A DNA stretch of 64,000 nucleotides, taken from positions 157,486-221,485 of the forward strand of contig CAUQNX010000004.1 of the NCBI GenBank assembly GCA_963519845.1. Reading direction: 5' to 3'. The first letter of the stretch is position 1. Each line of letters opens with the position of its first letter. The translations under genes were made by a program, and so were the position numbers. Origin of the DNA: Moellerella sp963519845. GTDB lineage: Bacteria; Pseudomonadota; Gammaproteobacteria; Enterobacterales; Enterobacteriaceae. This document shows, piece after piece, positions 16,986-26,175 of the stretch. The notes beneath the pieces were generated by a model, which had not been told where the DNA came from, did not search any database, and saw only the letters and a list, made by a program, of their open reading frames with translations.

Positions 16986-17966
16986 ATGAAAGCATTACTA
17001 CTTGAACAGCAAGCTAATGGGCAAACCGCACGGATCAAAAACTGTGCTATTGACGATCTCCCCGCGGGTGAAGTTACCGTCGATATTCATTGGTCTACAC
17101 TCAACTATAAAGATGCGCTGGCAATCACCGGAAAAGGAAAAATTATTCGCCAATTTCCCATGGTTCCCGGTATTGATTTCTCAGGCACTGTAAAACACTC
17201 AGATAATCCCCGTTTTCATATCGGGCAAGAGGTGCTACTTACAGGTTGGGGTGTGGGCGAAAATCATTGGGGCGGATTAGCGACGCAAGCTCGTGTTCCT
17301 GCTGATTTTTTGACCGCCGTTCCTGAAGATCTTTCATTACGCAACTCAATGATCATAGGAACCGCTGGATTTACCGCCATGCTCTGCGTTATGGCATTAG
17401 AAGAAGGCGGTGTCACGCCTGATCAAGGGGATATTATTGTGACTGGCGCGAGCGGTGGTGTTGGTAGCACTGCGGTGCAACTACTCTCAACGCTAGGTTA
17501 TGCCGTCACAGCAGTAACAGGACGCAGTGAAAACAGCGATTATCTTCTACGTTTGGGTGCTAAAAAAGTGATGTTACGCAATGAGTTTCCTGAACAATCA
17601 CGCCCCCTTGAAAAACAGCTATGGGCAGGTGGAATTGATACCGTTGGCGATCATTTGCTAGCATCAATATTGGCACAGACTCAATATAATGGCACTATTG
17701 CCGCCTGTGGACTGGCGGGAGGTATTCAATTACCGACGACGGTTATGCCTTTTATTCTGCGCAATATTCGCTTACAAGGTATTGATTCAGTGAATTACCC
17801 AACGGCAAAACGTGCTGCAGTATGGTCAAGATTGGCCACTTTGTTACCCGATTCATTTTATCAGCAAGTGGCTCATGAAATCACATTAAATGAAGTCACT
17901 GCACAGGCTGAGCGCTTTATGACAAATCAAGTCACTGGCCGAACACTGGTCAAAATCGCAGAATAA
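16986..17966 (+). CDS. acuI: Acrylyl-CoA reductase AcuI (YhdH), NADPH-dependent
   Basis: 326 residues, medium-chain dehydrogenase/reductase fold without structural zinc ligands. The nucleotide-binding motif VTGASGGVGSTAVQLL is at about residues 155-170, and the TLNYKDALAITGKGKI block is typical of YhdH. It reduces toxic acrylyl-CoA to propionyl-CoA (family knowledge). A TCGAGGTGATAA ribosome region precedes the ATG. Its conserved neighbours are mreB and aroQ/accB; it is probably transcribed alone. Confidence 0.94.
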   Translation: MKALLLEQQANGQTARIKNCAIDDLPAGEVTVDIHWSTLNYKDALAITGKGKIIRQFPMVPGIDFSGTVKHSDNPRFHIGQEVLLTGWGVGENHWGGLATQARVPADFLTAVPEDLSLRNSMIIGTAGFTAMLCVMALEEGGVTPDQGDIIVTGASGGVGSTAVQLLSTLGYAVTAVTGRSENSDYLLRLGAKKVMLRNEFPEQSRPLEKQLWAGGIDTVGDHLLASILAQTQYNGTIAACGLAGGIQLPTTVMPFILRNIRLQGIDSVNYPTAKRAAVWSRLATLLPDSFYQQVAHEITLNEVTAQAERFMTNQVTGRTLVKIAE

Positions 17967-18108
17967 AACGTCACCTCACTTAAAGGGACATGGGTTGAAA
18001 AAACTCGATATGCAGCACGTTTTACAGATTAAATTCGCTTATTTTCTCTGATAAGACCAGTATTTTGCTGCTAATTGCCACGAAATATTTATAATGGCGG
18101 CGGATTTT

Positions 18109-18138
18109 TTGAAAATACATTTATTTTAATGATAATAT
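18109..18138 (+). promoter_or_regulatory. Candidate sigma-70 promoter of aroQ-accBC
   Basis: TTGAAA at 18109-18114 and TAATAT at 18133-18138, 18 bases apart, about 70 bases before aroQ. This is the best -35/-10 pair in the 240-base gap after acuI. Visual match only. Confidence 0.45.
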
Positions 18139-18206
18139 AGATGACAAAATGTCGCCGTCAGGTTATGTTGGCAGATTATTGACGTATCGTCGGAGATACC
18201 CGCATA

Positions 18207-18671
18207 ATGGCAGAAAATTTTCACATTTTACTACTTAACGGTCCTAATCTTAACCTACTTGGAACCCGAGAACCCCAGACTTACGGTAGCTTAACACTAG
18301 CGGATATAGTGGGTAATCTTATTCATGAGGCTGAGCAGTTAAAGGTAAAATTGAGCCATTTTCAGTCTAATGCTGAACATGAATTAATTAATCACATTCA
18401 TGCAGCGCGCGGGAAGATAGATTTTGTTCTCATTAATCCGGCTGCGTTCACGCATACCAGCGTTGCGTTGCGTGATGCATTATTAGCGGTTGATATCCCC
18501 TTTATTGAGGTTCATTTGTCTAATGTGCATGCTCGAGAGCCCTTTCGTCACCACTCATATCTCTCCGACAAAGCAGTTGGTGTGATTTGTGGGTTGGGAG
18601 CAGAAGGCTATAGTTACGCGTTACGGGCAGCAGTAAATCGGTTGTCAAAAACTAATCAAATCAAAATATAA
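18207..18671 (+). CDS. aroQ: Type II 3-dehydroquinate dehydratase
   Basis: 154 residues. Starts with the family motif LNGPNLNLLGTREPQTYG, whose Arg and Tyr are catalytic; also FQSNAEHELI, NPAAFTHTS and EVHLSNVHAREPFRHHS with the catalytic His. It converts 3-dehydroquinate to 3-dehydroshikimate in the shikimate pathway, as a dodecamer in the cytosol. E. coli lacks AroQ and uses type I AroD, whereas many enterics such as Yersinia carry aroQ directly before accB as here. 18 bases separate it from accB, so all three genes are probably one operon. Confidence 0.96.
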   Translation: MAENFHILLLNGPNLNLLGTREPQTYGSLTLADIVGNLIHEAEQLKVKLSHFQSNAEHELINHIHAARGKIDFVLINPAAFTHTSVALRDALLAVDIPFIEVHLSNVHAREPFRHHSYLSDKAVGVICGLGAEGYSYALRAAVNRLSKTNQIKI

Positions 18672-18689
18672 GAGTACGGAATCACACTC

Positions 18690-19160
18690 ATGGATATTCG
18701 TAAAATTAAAAAGCTGATCGAGCTAGTTGAAGAATCTGGCATTTCTGAACTGGAAATTTCTGAAGGTGAAGAGTCAGTACGTATCAGCCGCATGCCAGCA
18801 CCATCTCAGGTTTTACAGGCACCTCAACAATATTATGCAACTCCTTCAGTACAACCTGCATTGGCTAATGCGGTTGCACACACTCAGGAGCCAACCATGG
18901 CAGCAGCAGAACCAGCTGCAATTTTAGGTCATAAAGTGCGCTCACCAATGGTAGGAACTTTCTATCGTGCACCAAGTCCTGAAGCCAAATCATTTGTTGA
19001 AGTTGGACAAATGGTCAATGTTGGCGATCCTCTCTGCATCGTTGAAGCGATGAAGATGATGAACCAAATTGAAGCAGATAAAGCCGGCATCGTTAAAGCG
19101 ATACTGCTCAGCAACGGTGATGCAGTAGAATTTGACGAGCCACTGGTTGTCATCGAATAA
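18690..19160 (+). CDS. accB: Biotin carboxyl carrier protein of acetyl-CoA carboxylase
   Basis: 156 residues, the E. coli length. N-terminal helical domain (DIRKIKKLIELVEESGISELEI), an Ala/Pro/Gln-rich linker at about 38-75, and a C-terminal biotinyl domain with EAMKMMNQIE, the Lys between the two Met being the biotin attachment site. It carries carboxybiotin between AccC and AccAD in the first step of fatty-acid synthesis. 12 bases before accC. Confidence 0.98.
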   Translation: MDIRKIKKLIELVEESGISELEISEGEESVRISRMPAPSQVLQAPQQYYATPSVQPALANAVAHTQEPTMAAAEPAAILGHKVRSPMVGTFYRAPSPEAKSFVEVGQMVNVGDPLCIVEAMKMMNQIEADKAGIVKAILLSNGDAVEFDEPLVVIE

Positions 19161-19172
19161 CGAGGCGTTCCT

Positions 19173-20519
19173 ATGCTTGAGAAAATAGTTATTGCTAACC
19201 GTGGAGAAATTGCACTGCGCATCCTCCGCGCCTGTAAAGAGTTGGGCATCAAAACAGTTGCTGTCCACTCCACTGCAGATAGCGATCTAAAGCACGTGTT
19301 GCTCGCCGATGAAACCATTTGTATCGGCCCCGCAGCTTCAGCAAAAAGCTACCTGAATATTCCGGCAATCATCTCAGCTGCAGAGATATCCGGCGCACAA
19401 GCGATTCATCCAGGTTATGGCTTTTTATCCGAAAATGCAGATTTCGCAGAACAGGTAGAGCGTTCTGGCTTTGTTTTTATCGGTCCTAAAGCTGACACTA
19501 TTCGCCTAATGGGTGATAAAGTTTCGGCGATTGAAGCGATGAAAAAAGCTGGTGTTCCTTGCGTACCAGGATCTGATGGCCCGCTTGATGGTGATGAAGA
19601 GAGAAATAAAGTCATCGCTAATCGTATCGGCTATCCGGTGATCATCAAAGCCTCTGGTGGCGGTGGTGGTCGTGGTATGCGTGTTGTGCGTAATGAAAAA
19701 GATCTTAACCAGTCGATCAATCTGACCCGTGCTGAAGCCAAAGCAGCTTTCAATAATGATGTGGTTTACATGGAGAAATACCTTGAAAACCCACGCCATA
19801 TTGAGATCCAAGTTTTAGCTGATGGTAAAGGTAATGCGGTTTACCTTGCTGAGCGTGATTGCTCAATGCAACGTCGCCACCAAAAAGTGGTTGAAGAAGC
19901 ACCTGCACCTGGTATTACCGAAGAGATCCGTCGTAATATTGGTGAACGCTGTGCGCAAGCATGTCGTGAAATTGAGTATCGTGGCGCAGGAACATTTGAG
20001 TTTCTGTTTGAAAACGGTGAGTTCTATTTCATTGAGATGAACACGCGTATTCAAGTAGAACACCCTGTTACTGAAATGATCACAGGTATTGATTTAATCA
20101 AAGAGCAGCTACGCATCGCGTCTGGTCTACCTATGTCAGTAGAGCAAAAAGATATAGTAGTAAGAGGTCACGCCGTTGAATGTCGTATCAATGCGGAAGA
20201 TCCACATACCTTCTTACCAAGCCCAGGCAAAATAACCCGCTTTCACTCTCCAGGTGGATTCGGTGTTCGTTGGGAATCACATATTTACGCGGGTTACACA
20301 GTACCACCTTACTATGATTCAATGATTGGTAAGCTGATTACTTATGGTGAAACTCGTGATATTGCGATATCTCGTATGAAAAATGCGCTCAACGAACTGA
20401 TCATTGATGGCATCAAAACCAATATTGAATTACATCTGATGATCTTGAACGACAAAAATTTCCAAAAAGGTGGAACCAATATCCACTATTTAGAGAAAAA
20501 ATTGGGGCTACAGGGCTAA
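19173..20519 (+). CDS. accC: Biotin carboxylase subunit of acetyl-CoA carboxylase
   Basis: 448 residues (E. coli 449). N-terminal carboxylase domain starting MLEKIVIANRGEIALRI, central ATP-grasp with the glycine-rich KASGGGGGRGMRVV loop, then FLFENGEFYFIEMNTRIQVE with the metal-binding Glu residues and catalytic Arg. It carboxylates the biotin on AccB using ATP and bicarbonate. Followed by a terminator-like hairpin at 20550. Confidence 0.98.
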   Translation: MLEKIVIANRGEIALRILRACKELGIKTVAVHSTADSDLKHVLLADETICIGPAASAKSYLNIPAIISAAEISGAQAIHPGYGFLSENADFAEQVERSGFVFIGPKADTIRLMGDKVSAIEAMKKAGVPCVPGSDGPLDGDEERNKVIANRIGYPVIIKASGGGGGRGMRVVRNEKDLNQSINLTRAEAKAAFNNDVVYMEKYLENPRHIEIQVLADGKGNAVYLAERDCSMQRRHQKVVEEAPAPGITEEIRRNIGERCAQACREIEYRGAGTFEFLFENGEFYFIEMNTRIQVEHPVTEMITGIDLIKEQLRIASGLPMSVEQKDIVVRGHAVECRINAEDPHTFLPSPGKITRFHSPGGFGVRWESHIYAGYTVPPYYDSMIGKLITYGETRDIAISRMKNALNELIIDGIKTNIELHLMILNDKNFQKGGTNIHYLEKKLGLQG

Positions 20520-20549
20520 TCAAGCGTCCTTAGCACTAAATACGATTAG

Positions 20550-20578
20550 AAAGGGCGCTCAGGTGCCCTTTTATTTTG
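20550..20578 (+). terminator. Terminator of aroQ-accBC
   Basis: AAGGGCGC and GTGCCCTT arms with one G-T pair and a TCAG loop, followed by TTATTTTGG. Confidence 0.7.
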
Positions 20579-20669
20579 GTATTTTTCAGACTTATTATTG
20601 ATCAACCTGACCACAGCGATTGCTGAGCAATCCCTGTCTTTTCTTGATCAACATCGCAGGAAAAAACGG

Positions 20670-20912
20670 ATGGATAAACGTTTTCTTCAATCAAACCGAG
20701 AAGCGCGCTGGGCACTATTTTTAACCCTCGCTTACCTTATCGGCTGGCTAATCACAGCCTATCTACCGGATTCAACTCAAGGAATTACAGGTCTTCCCCT
20801 GTGGTTTGAATGGTCTTGCCTGATCCTCCCAATCCTTTTTATCATTCTTTGCACCTTAATGATAAAACTGGTTTTTAAGGATATGTCACTGGAGGATAGT
20901 GATGCAGACTGA
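20670..20912 (+). CDS. yhdT: Small inner-membrane protein YhdT
   Basis: 80 residues from the ATG at 20670, which matches the E. coli YhdT length and start (MDxRFxQ...EARWAL); AGGA lies 8 bases upstream. A longer frame back to 20598 is rejected. Two membrane helices, about residues 14-35 and 46-68, with a charged C terminus. Function unknown. Always next to panF; its 3' end overlaps the panF start by 11 bases, so the two are translationally linked. Confidence 0.9.
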   Translation: MDKRFLQSNREARWALFLTLAYLIGWLITAYLPDSTQGITGLPLWFEWSCLILPILFIILCTLMIKLVFKDMSLEDSDAD

Positions 20913-22368
20913 AGTTCTTCTGCCCTTAATCGGCTATCTTGCACTGGTTTTTTTACTCTCTATCTATGCCTACCGCCGACGTATTAAAGGGGAATTTCTG
21001 AATGAATATTTCCTCGGCAGTAGATCCATGGGAGGGTTCGTCTTAGCAATGACGATCACCGCCACTTATGTGAGTGCCAGCTCCTTTATCGGTGGTCCCG
21101 GCGCTGCCTATAAGTATGGGCTTGGCTGGGTTTTACTGGCCATGATACAGTTGCCTGCCATCTGGTTATCCCTCGGTGTTCTCGGCAAAAAATTCGCTAT
21201 TCTCGCTCGCCGCTATAATGCGGTCACCTTGAACGATATGCTGTATGCGCGCTATCAAAGCCGATTATTAGTCTGGTTTGCTAGTCTAAGCCTCTTAGTT
21301 GCTTTTGTCGGCGCGATGACAGTACAGTTTGTTGGTGGTGCGCGTTTACTTGAAACCGCCGCAGGTATTCCCTACTCTTATGGATTATTGATCTTTGGTA
21401 TCACCATCGCTTTGTATACTTCATTTGGTGGATTTAGAGCCAGTGTGCTTAACGATGCCTTACAAGGTTTAGTGATGCTAGTCGGGACCACCATCCTGCT
21501 AATAGCTGTTATTTATAAAGCAGGTGGTTTGTCATCGGCAATTTCTACACTTAATGCGATAGATCCTAAGCTGGTATCCCCTCAGGGAGCCGATGATATC
21601 CTCAGTGGGCCATTTTTAGCGTCTTTTTGGGTATTGGTATGCTTTGGAGTCATCGGCCTGCCACACACTGCGGTACGCTGCATTTCCTATAAAGACAGTA
21701 AAGCCCTTCATCGTGGTATTATTTTGGGTACTATTGTGATGGCTATCTTAATGTTTGGTATGCATTTTGCTGGCGCATTAGGTCGAGCGATCTTACCTGA
21801 TCTCACCATTCCCGATCAGGTGATCCCAACACTGATGATCCAAGTCCTTCCGCCTTTTGCCGCGGGGATTTTTCTCGCAGCACCGATGGCGGCGATCATG
21901 TCGACGATCAATGCACAGCTATTGCAATCATCAGCAACAATTGTGAAAGATCTCTATCTGAATATCGCGCCCTCTGAAATCAAAAATGAGAAAAAGATCG
22001 CCCGAATTTCGAGCTTCTCAACCCTGATCTTAGGGGCATTGCTTCTCATAGCAGCTTGGGATCCACCGCAGATGATCATTTGGCTCAATCTACTGGCCTT
22101 TGGTGGCTTAGAAGCGGTATTCCTATGGCCTCTAGTACTTGGCCTCTATTGGGAAAAAGCCAATGGCACAGGTGCGCTCAGTGGCATGATCTTCGGTGGC
22201 GTGATCTATGCGCTATTAGCCTCATTTGATATTAAAATCATGGATTTCCATCCTATTGTGCCATCTCTGTTACTGAGCCTGCTTGCATTTTTAATCGGTA
22301 ATATGTTTGGTAAAAATCCCGTACAATCCGTGGTCGCTGATATTAGGCCAGCCACTGGGAATCAATAA
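20902..22368 (+). CDS. panF: Sodium/pantothenate symporter
   Basis: 488 residues from the ATG at 20902, with GGAGG seven bases upstream inside yhdT; a GTG one codon earlier is possible. Sodium:solute symporter family with about 13 membrane helices and strong identity to E. coli PanF by recall (FLNEYFLGSRSMGG, SSFIGGPGAAYKYGLGWVL, PMAAIMSTINAQLLQSS). It imports pantothenate, the coenzyme A precursor. Followed after 11 bases by prmA. Confidence 0.97.
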   Translation: MQTEVLLPLIGYLALVFLLSIYAYRRRIKGEFLNEYFLGSRSMGGFVLAMTITATYVSASSFIGGPGAAYKYGLGWVLLAMIQLPAIWLSLGVLGKKFAILARRYNAVTLNDMLYARYQSRLLVWFASLSLLVAFVGAMTVQFVGGARLLETAAGIPYSYGLLIFGITIALYTSFGGFRASVLNDALQGLVMLVGTTILLIAVIYKAGGLSSAISTLNAIDPKLVSPQGADDILSGPFLASFWVLVCFGVIGLPHTAVRCISYKDSKALHRGIILGTIVMAILMFGMHFAGALGRAILPDLTIPDQVIPTLMIQVLPPFAAGIFLAAPMAAIMSTINAQLLQSSATIVKDLYLNIAPSEIKNEKKIARISSFSTLILGALLLIAAWDPPQMIIWLNLLAFGGLEAVFLWPLVLGLYWEKANGTGALSGMIFGGVIYALLASFDIKIMDFHPIVPSLLLSLLAFLIGNMFGKNPVQSVVADIRPATGNQ

Positions 22369-22379
22369 AGAGAATACTT

Positions 22380-23264
22380 ATGCCTTGGATACAATTACGT
22401 CTTAACTCAACTGGCCAACAAGCTGAATCATTAGGTGATGACCTGATAGAATCAGGTGCGGTTTCTGTCACCTTTCAAGATAGCCACGACACGCCCGTCT
22501 TTGAGCCTCTGCCGGGCGAAACGCGTTTATGGGGTGATACTGATGTTATCGGCTTATATGACGCAGAAACAGATATGAAAGCGGTTATTGCGCAATTAGA
22601 GAATAGTCCTCTTCTCAGCGCGGGTTTTATCCATAAAATTGAGCAATTAGAAGATAAAGATTGGGAACGTGAGTGGATGGATAATTTCCACCCTATGCGT
22701 TTTGGGCAGCGTTTGTGGATCTGTCCAAGCTGGCGTGATGTGCCTGATCCCACTGCAGTAAATGTGATGTTAGATCCAGGACTGGCCTTCGGTACAGGTA
22801 CTCATCCAACCACCTCACTATGTTTAGAGTGGCTTGATGGACTGGATCTGGCTGGCAAGACCATTATCGATTTTGGTTGTGGCTCAGGTATTTTAGCTAT
22901 CGCAGCACTCAAACTTGGCGCAGCTAATGCCATTGGTATCGATATCGATCCGCAAGCTATTCAGGCGAGTCGTGACAATGCTGAGCGTAATAATGTCTCT
23001 GATAAACTGACATTGTATCTGGCAAAAGATGCACCAAAAGATCTCTCAGCCGACGTAGTTATTGCTAATATTTTAGCTGGTCCACTGAAAGAGTTAGCAT
23101 CCATCATCGGCGAACTACCTAAAGTAGGTGGAAATCTGGGGTTATCTGGTGTATTAGCAACTCAGGCACAAGATGTGCTGGCTGCTTACGCCGATAGATT
23201 TAGTATTGACCCCGTTGCCGAAAAAGAAGAGTGGTGCAGAATTACCGGTGTCAAGAATATTTAA
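22380..23264 (+). CDS. prmA: Ribosomal protein L11 methyltransferase
   Basis: 294 residues (E. coli 293). N-terminal substrate-recognition domain, then a class I methyltransferase domain with the AdoMet loop IIDFGCGSGILAIAAL (about 160-175), GIDIDPQAI and the NILAGPL catalytic-loop motif. It trimethylates several amino groups of L11. Part of the yhdT-panF-prmA run. Confidence 0.97.
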   Translation: MPWIQLRLNSTGQQAESLGDDLIESGAVSVTFQDSHDTPVFEPLPGETRLWGDTDVIGLYDAETDMKAVIAQLENSPLLSAGFIHKIEQLEDKDWEREWMDNFHPMRFGQRLWICPSWRDVPDPTAVNVMLDPGLAFGTGTHPTTSLCLEWLDGLDLAGKTIIDFGCGSGILAIAALKLGAANAIGIDIDPQAIQASRDNAERNNVSDKLTLYLAKDAPKDLSADVVIANILAGPLKELASIIGELPKVGGNLGLSGVLATQAQDVLAAYADRFSIDPVAEKEEWCRITGVKNI

Positions 23265-23536
23265 GCCTAAATAAATAAAAAACAGTAAATAATTTCTTTG
23301 AAATTTGCTCAAGAATAGATTATCTTATAGCTCAATTATTGTTCAACTGCTGGCGATAATCTATTCTATATCAAGATTTGTTATCAAATAGGGTAAATTT
23401 TTTCTGAAAAGTAATAAAGTTTGCCGATTGAGTGATTTTAACTATAACCTTATGTTAATAAACATTAATTTTTACATCTTGAAAAAATCAAGATAAAATT
23501 TTTTTTGCTAAATAGCCCTTTGGTTAAAGTTTGTCC
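23265..23536. other. AT-rich upstream regulatory region of dusB-fis
   Basis: Non-coding, strongly AT-rich with A and T tracts in rough helical phasing. In E. coli the equivalent DNA carries Fis and CRP sites that control the fis promoter; similar sites are expected but were not resolved by eye. Confidence 0.5.
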
Positions 23537-23580
23537 TTTCATATCTTGAAAAAAATGCGTAATATACGCGCCCTTGCAGT
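23537..23580 (+). promoter_or_regulatory. fis operon promoter with GC-rich discriminator
   Basis: TTTCAT (-35, 23537-23542), 17-base spacer, TAATAT (-10, 23560-23565), then ACGCGCCCTTGCAGTC. The -10 and initial transcribed sequence match my memory of the E. coli fis promoter closely. The GC-rich discriminator is the signature of promoters under ppGpp/DksA stringent control, which limits fis to rapid growth. Confidence 0.85.
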
Positions 23581-23603
23581 CACAGTATGGCCCCCTTTTT
23601 GTT

Positions 23604-24587
23604 ATGCGTATCGGTCAATATCAGTTGGAAAACTGTCTTATTGCTGCTCCTATGGCAGGCATCACGGATCGACCTTTTAGGTCGCTGTGTTACAACATGG
23701 GCGCTGGAATGACAGTATCGGAAATGCTCTCTTCTAACCCTCAGGTTTGGAAGACAGACAAGTCCCGACTAAGAATGGTTCATCGTGACGAACCGGGGAT
23801 CCGTTCCGTACAGATTGCGGGCAATGATCCTGAAGAGATGGCCGCGGCTGCTCGAATCAATGTTGAGAATGGTGCTCAGATCATCGATATCAACATGGGT
23901 TGTCCAGCCAAAAAAGTGAATCGAAAACTAGCAGGTTCTGCATTGCTACGTTATCCGGAATTGGTGAAGTCTATCCTATCCGCTGTGGTTAACGCTGTTG
24001 ATGTTCCTGTAACACTTAAGATTCGGACAGGCTGGTCTCCTGAGGAACGAAATTGTGTAGAAATTGCCAAATTGGCTGAAGATTGTGGTATTCAGGCTCT
24101 TACTATTCACGGCAGGACACGTACCTGCTTGTTTAATGGGGAAGCTGAATACGAAAATATTCGGACAGTTAAGCAGACTGCCACCATTCCGATTATCGCT
24201 AATGGTGACATTACTGACCCGCTTAAAGCCAGAGCGGTCCTTGACTACACCGGAGCTGATGCTCTGATGATTGGTCGGGCAGCTCAGGGAAGACCATGGA
24301 TCTTTCGGGAAATCCAGCATTATCTGGACACAGGTGAATTTTTGCCACCAATGCCTATCGCAGAGGTGCAGCAAATAATGCTCGCGCATATACAGGAATT
24401 GCACGACTTTTACGGTCAAGGCAAGGGAGCCCGTATTGCGCGCAAACATGTTTCTTGGTATCTCAAGGAACATGCACCTGATGACCAGTTCCGGCGCACA
24501 TTCAACGCCATTGAGGAAGCTAGCGAACAGCTGGAGGCGTTGGGGGCATTTTTTGAAATTTTTTGCGTAAATAAAGATAAGAGCTGA
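23604..24587 (+). CDS. dusB: tRNA-dihydrouridine synthase B
   Basis: 327 residues from the ATG at 23604 (MRIGQYQLENCLIAAPMAGITDRPFR), the start known for E. coli DusB; a frame back to 23574 would run into the promoter's early transcribed region. FMN-dependent TIM barrel with INMGCPAKKVNRKLAGSALL (catalytic Cys) and ALMIGRAAQGRPWIF. It reduces U17 in tRNA. First gene of the fis operon; fis begins 7 bases after its stop. Confidence 0.97.
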   Translation: MRIGQYQLENCLIAAPMAGITDRPFRSLCYNMGAGMTVSEMLSSNPQVWKTDKSRLRMVHRDEPGIRSVQIAGNDPEEMAAAARINVENGAQIIDINMGCPAKKVNRKLAGSALLRYPELVKSILSAVVNAVDVPVTLKIRTGWSPEERNCVEIAKLAEDCGIQALTIHGRTRTCLFNGEAEYENIRTVKQTATIPIIANGDITDPLKARAVLDYTGADALMIGRAAQGRPWIFREIQHYLDTGEFLPPMPIAEVQQIMLAHIQELHDFYGQGKGARIARKHVSWYLKEHAPDDQFRRTFNAIEEASEQLEALGAFFEIFCVNKDKS

Positions 24588-24594
24588 CTGAACT

Positions 24595-24891
24595 ATGTTC
24601 GAACAACGCGTAAATTCTGACGTACTAACTGTTGCTACTGTAAATTCACAAGACCAGGTGACACAAAAACCTTTGCGTGACTCAGTTAAACAAGCACTGA
24701 AGAACTATTTTGCTCAATTGAATGGTCAAGATGTTAACGATCTGTATGAGCTGGTATTGGCTGAAGTAGAACAGCCATTGTTGGACATGGTTATGCAATA
24801 TACCCGTGGTAACCAGACCCGCGCAGCCCTGATGATGGGCATCAACCGCGGTACACTGCGTAAAAAATTAAAAAAATATGGCATGAATTGA
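24595..24891 (+). CDS. fis: DNA-binding nucleoid protein Fis
   Basis: 98 residues. By recall it differs from E. coli Fis only at position 14 (Ala instead of Ser). N-terminal mobile arms for DNA-invertase activation, dimer helices, and the C-terminal helix-turn-helix TRAALMMGINRGTLRKKLKK. A growth-phase-dependent bender of DNA that activates rRNA promoters and shapes the nucleoid. Co-transcribed with dusB and followed by a strong terminator. Confidence 0.99.
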   Translation: MFEQRVNSDVLTVATVNSQDQVTQKPLRDSVKQALKNYFAQLNGQDVNDLYELVLAEVEQPLLDMVMQYTRGNQTRAALMMGINRGTLRKKLKKYGMN

Positions 24892-24920
24892 TCCTAGTCC
24901 AATAACATGTTGTTTTTAAA

Positions 24921-24953
24921 AGCACTTGCTGAATTTCAGTAAGTGCTTTTTTG
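24921..24953 (+). terminator. Terminator of dusB-fis
   Basis: AGCACTTGCTGAA and TTCAGTAAGTGCT arms, nearly perfect, followed by TTTTTT. Confidence 0.9.
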
Positions 24954-25045
24954 TTGCTCTTTGTTCGAGTTAACACTCATACCTATACCTAGAATATTTA
25001 TCACAATAACAGCTCCGGTAACGACTTAGTTATTATTTTGCTGTA

Positions 25046-26157
25046 TCACCAACGCCCACCAAATCCACCGAACGATGCACTAGAATCAAAGTTGAATGTT
25101 CGAGAGGGTGAATAGAAATGACCAAAACCAAACTCCCCTAGTGAGCGATTTGAGGACATCATATTTGCTAATCGATCAATGCCACTACTTGCACTAAAAC
25201 TGGAATTAAAGGGGCTATTGTAGCTGGAACCACCAAATAACCCTGTCTCTGGTAATCCATAATAAGGCCTATCCATATGATAGTCTGTTAAATAACGGCT
25301 CAGCGTAGGCGCATTATAACTAAATTCACTATTTTTAAATCGTTGATTTTCAGCAAAAAAATTATCGAAAATAGACTCAGATACAGATGGCCGCCAATTC
25401 ATCTCACAAAGCATACTGTTGGGGTAGCACTCTGGCAGAGTAATCTCTTTACCTATTTCCTCACTGAGTACGCTAACGACCGCACCAACATTGTCAAGTG
25501 TAGCGGCACTATCAACCCAGCCAGATATCCCTTCCTTTTCTGACTCATGTCCACTAAGTAGCTTATCTATCATTTTATTATGTATTTTAATTGCAATCTT
25601 TAGCTCAGCCCATGGATTGCCAGCCGTATCTAACATCTCCTGCCAATCTCTTTCTTGTTCATTTTCAGGCGTAACCTTAAAAACTGGCTCCAACGTCCAA
25701 GCTTCTATCGGTAGCCCATTATCTTCAAATACGGTCTTATGTATTGCATGCGCCTCTTTGTAAGTAATATTGCTGTCAATAAAACCTGATGGACTCTTTA
25801 GTACCTTGTTTCTCAACACACCAAAATATTTCCCCCCCATATCATTGAGAATAAGATCCTTTTTTTCTTTATTGATTGTTACATTATAATTAGCAGCTCT
25901 ATCTTTTAAATAATTAAGTGCTCCTTTACCGAAAATGGAGTCTCCTCTAGCAACACCAGCGGCTAATTTAGAATAACCATCTTTTGAATGTTCAGCTAAA
26001 AATTCATAGGCCTCGGTAGGGTCACCTCTATCCTCTAATAGATATAGTGCAACATCTACATCACTTAAGGTAATATAGTTTGGTTAATTTCCTCTATACT
26101 AATTTGGCGCCCATCTCGAGGCATTTCCATATGCCTTAATAACCCAGCTGTTGTCAT
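25046..26157 (-). pseudogene. Unrecognised ~370-residue gene broken by a one-base frameshift
   Basis: An ATG at 26157 with a strong AAGGAGA ribosome site opens MTTAGLLRHMEMPRDGRQ and reaches a stop after 30 codons (26065-26067). A second frame, one base off, opens after a stop at 26084-26086 and runs without interruption to 25046. The total span is one base short of 371 codons, so a single missing base between about 26065 and 26086 explains it (for example one C, restoring an Ile-Asn-Pro-Asn-Tyr junction). The joined protein has an acidic, helical N-terminal half and a Phe/Gly/Ser/Asn-rich tail ending FGGFGGRW. No family recognised. It follows the exported-protein gene at 26176-26931 by 18 bases. 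It could be a true inactivation or a sequencing error. If intact, an effector-like role with the preceding gene as partner is a guess. Confidence 0.7.
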
Positions 26158-26175
26158 AAATTGTCTCCTTAATAT

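Noticed and set aside
20598..20669. Longer yhdT start
   Set aside because: The extra 24 residues have no match to YhdT, and the ATG at 20670 has AGGA at correct distance.
26065..26086. Programmed -1 frameshift signal in the unknown gene
   Set aside because: No X-XXY-YYZ slippery heptamer or downstream hairpin was evident in the overlap; kept only as a remote option.
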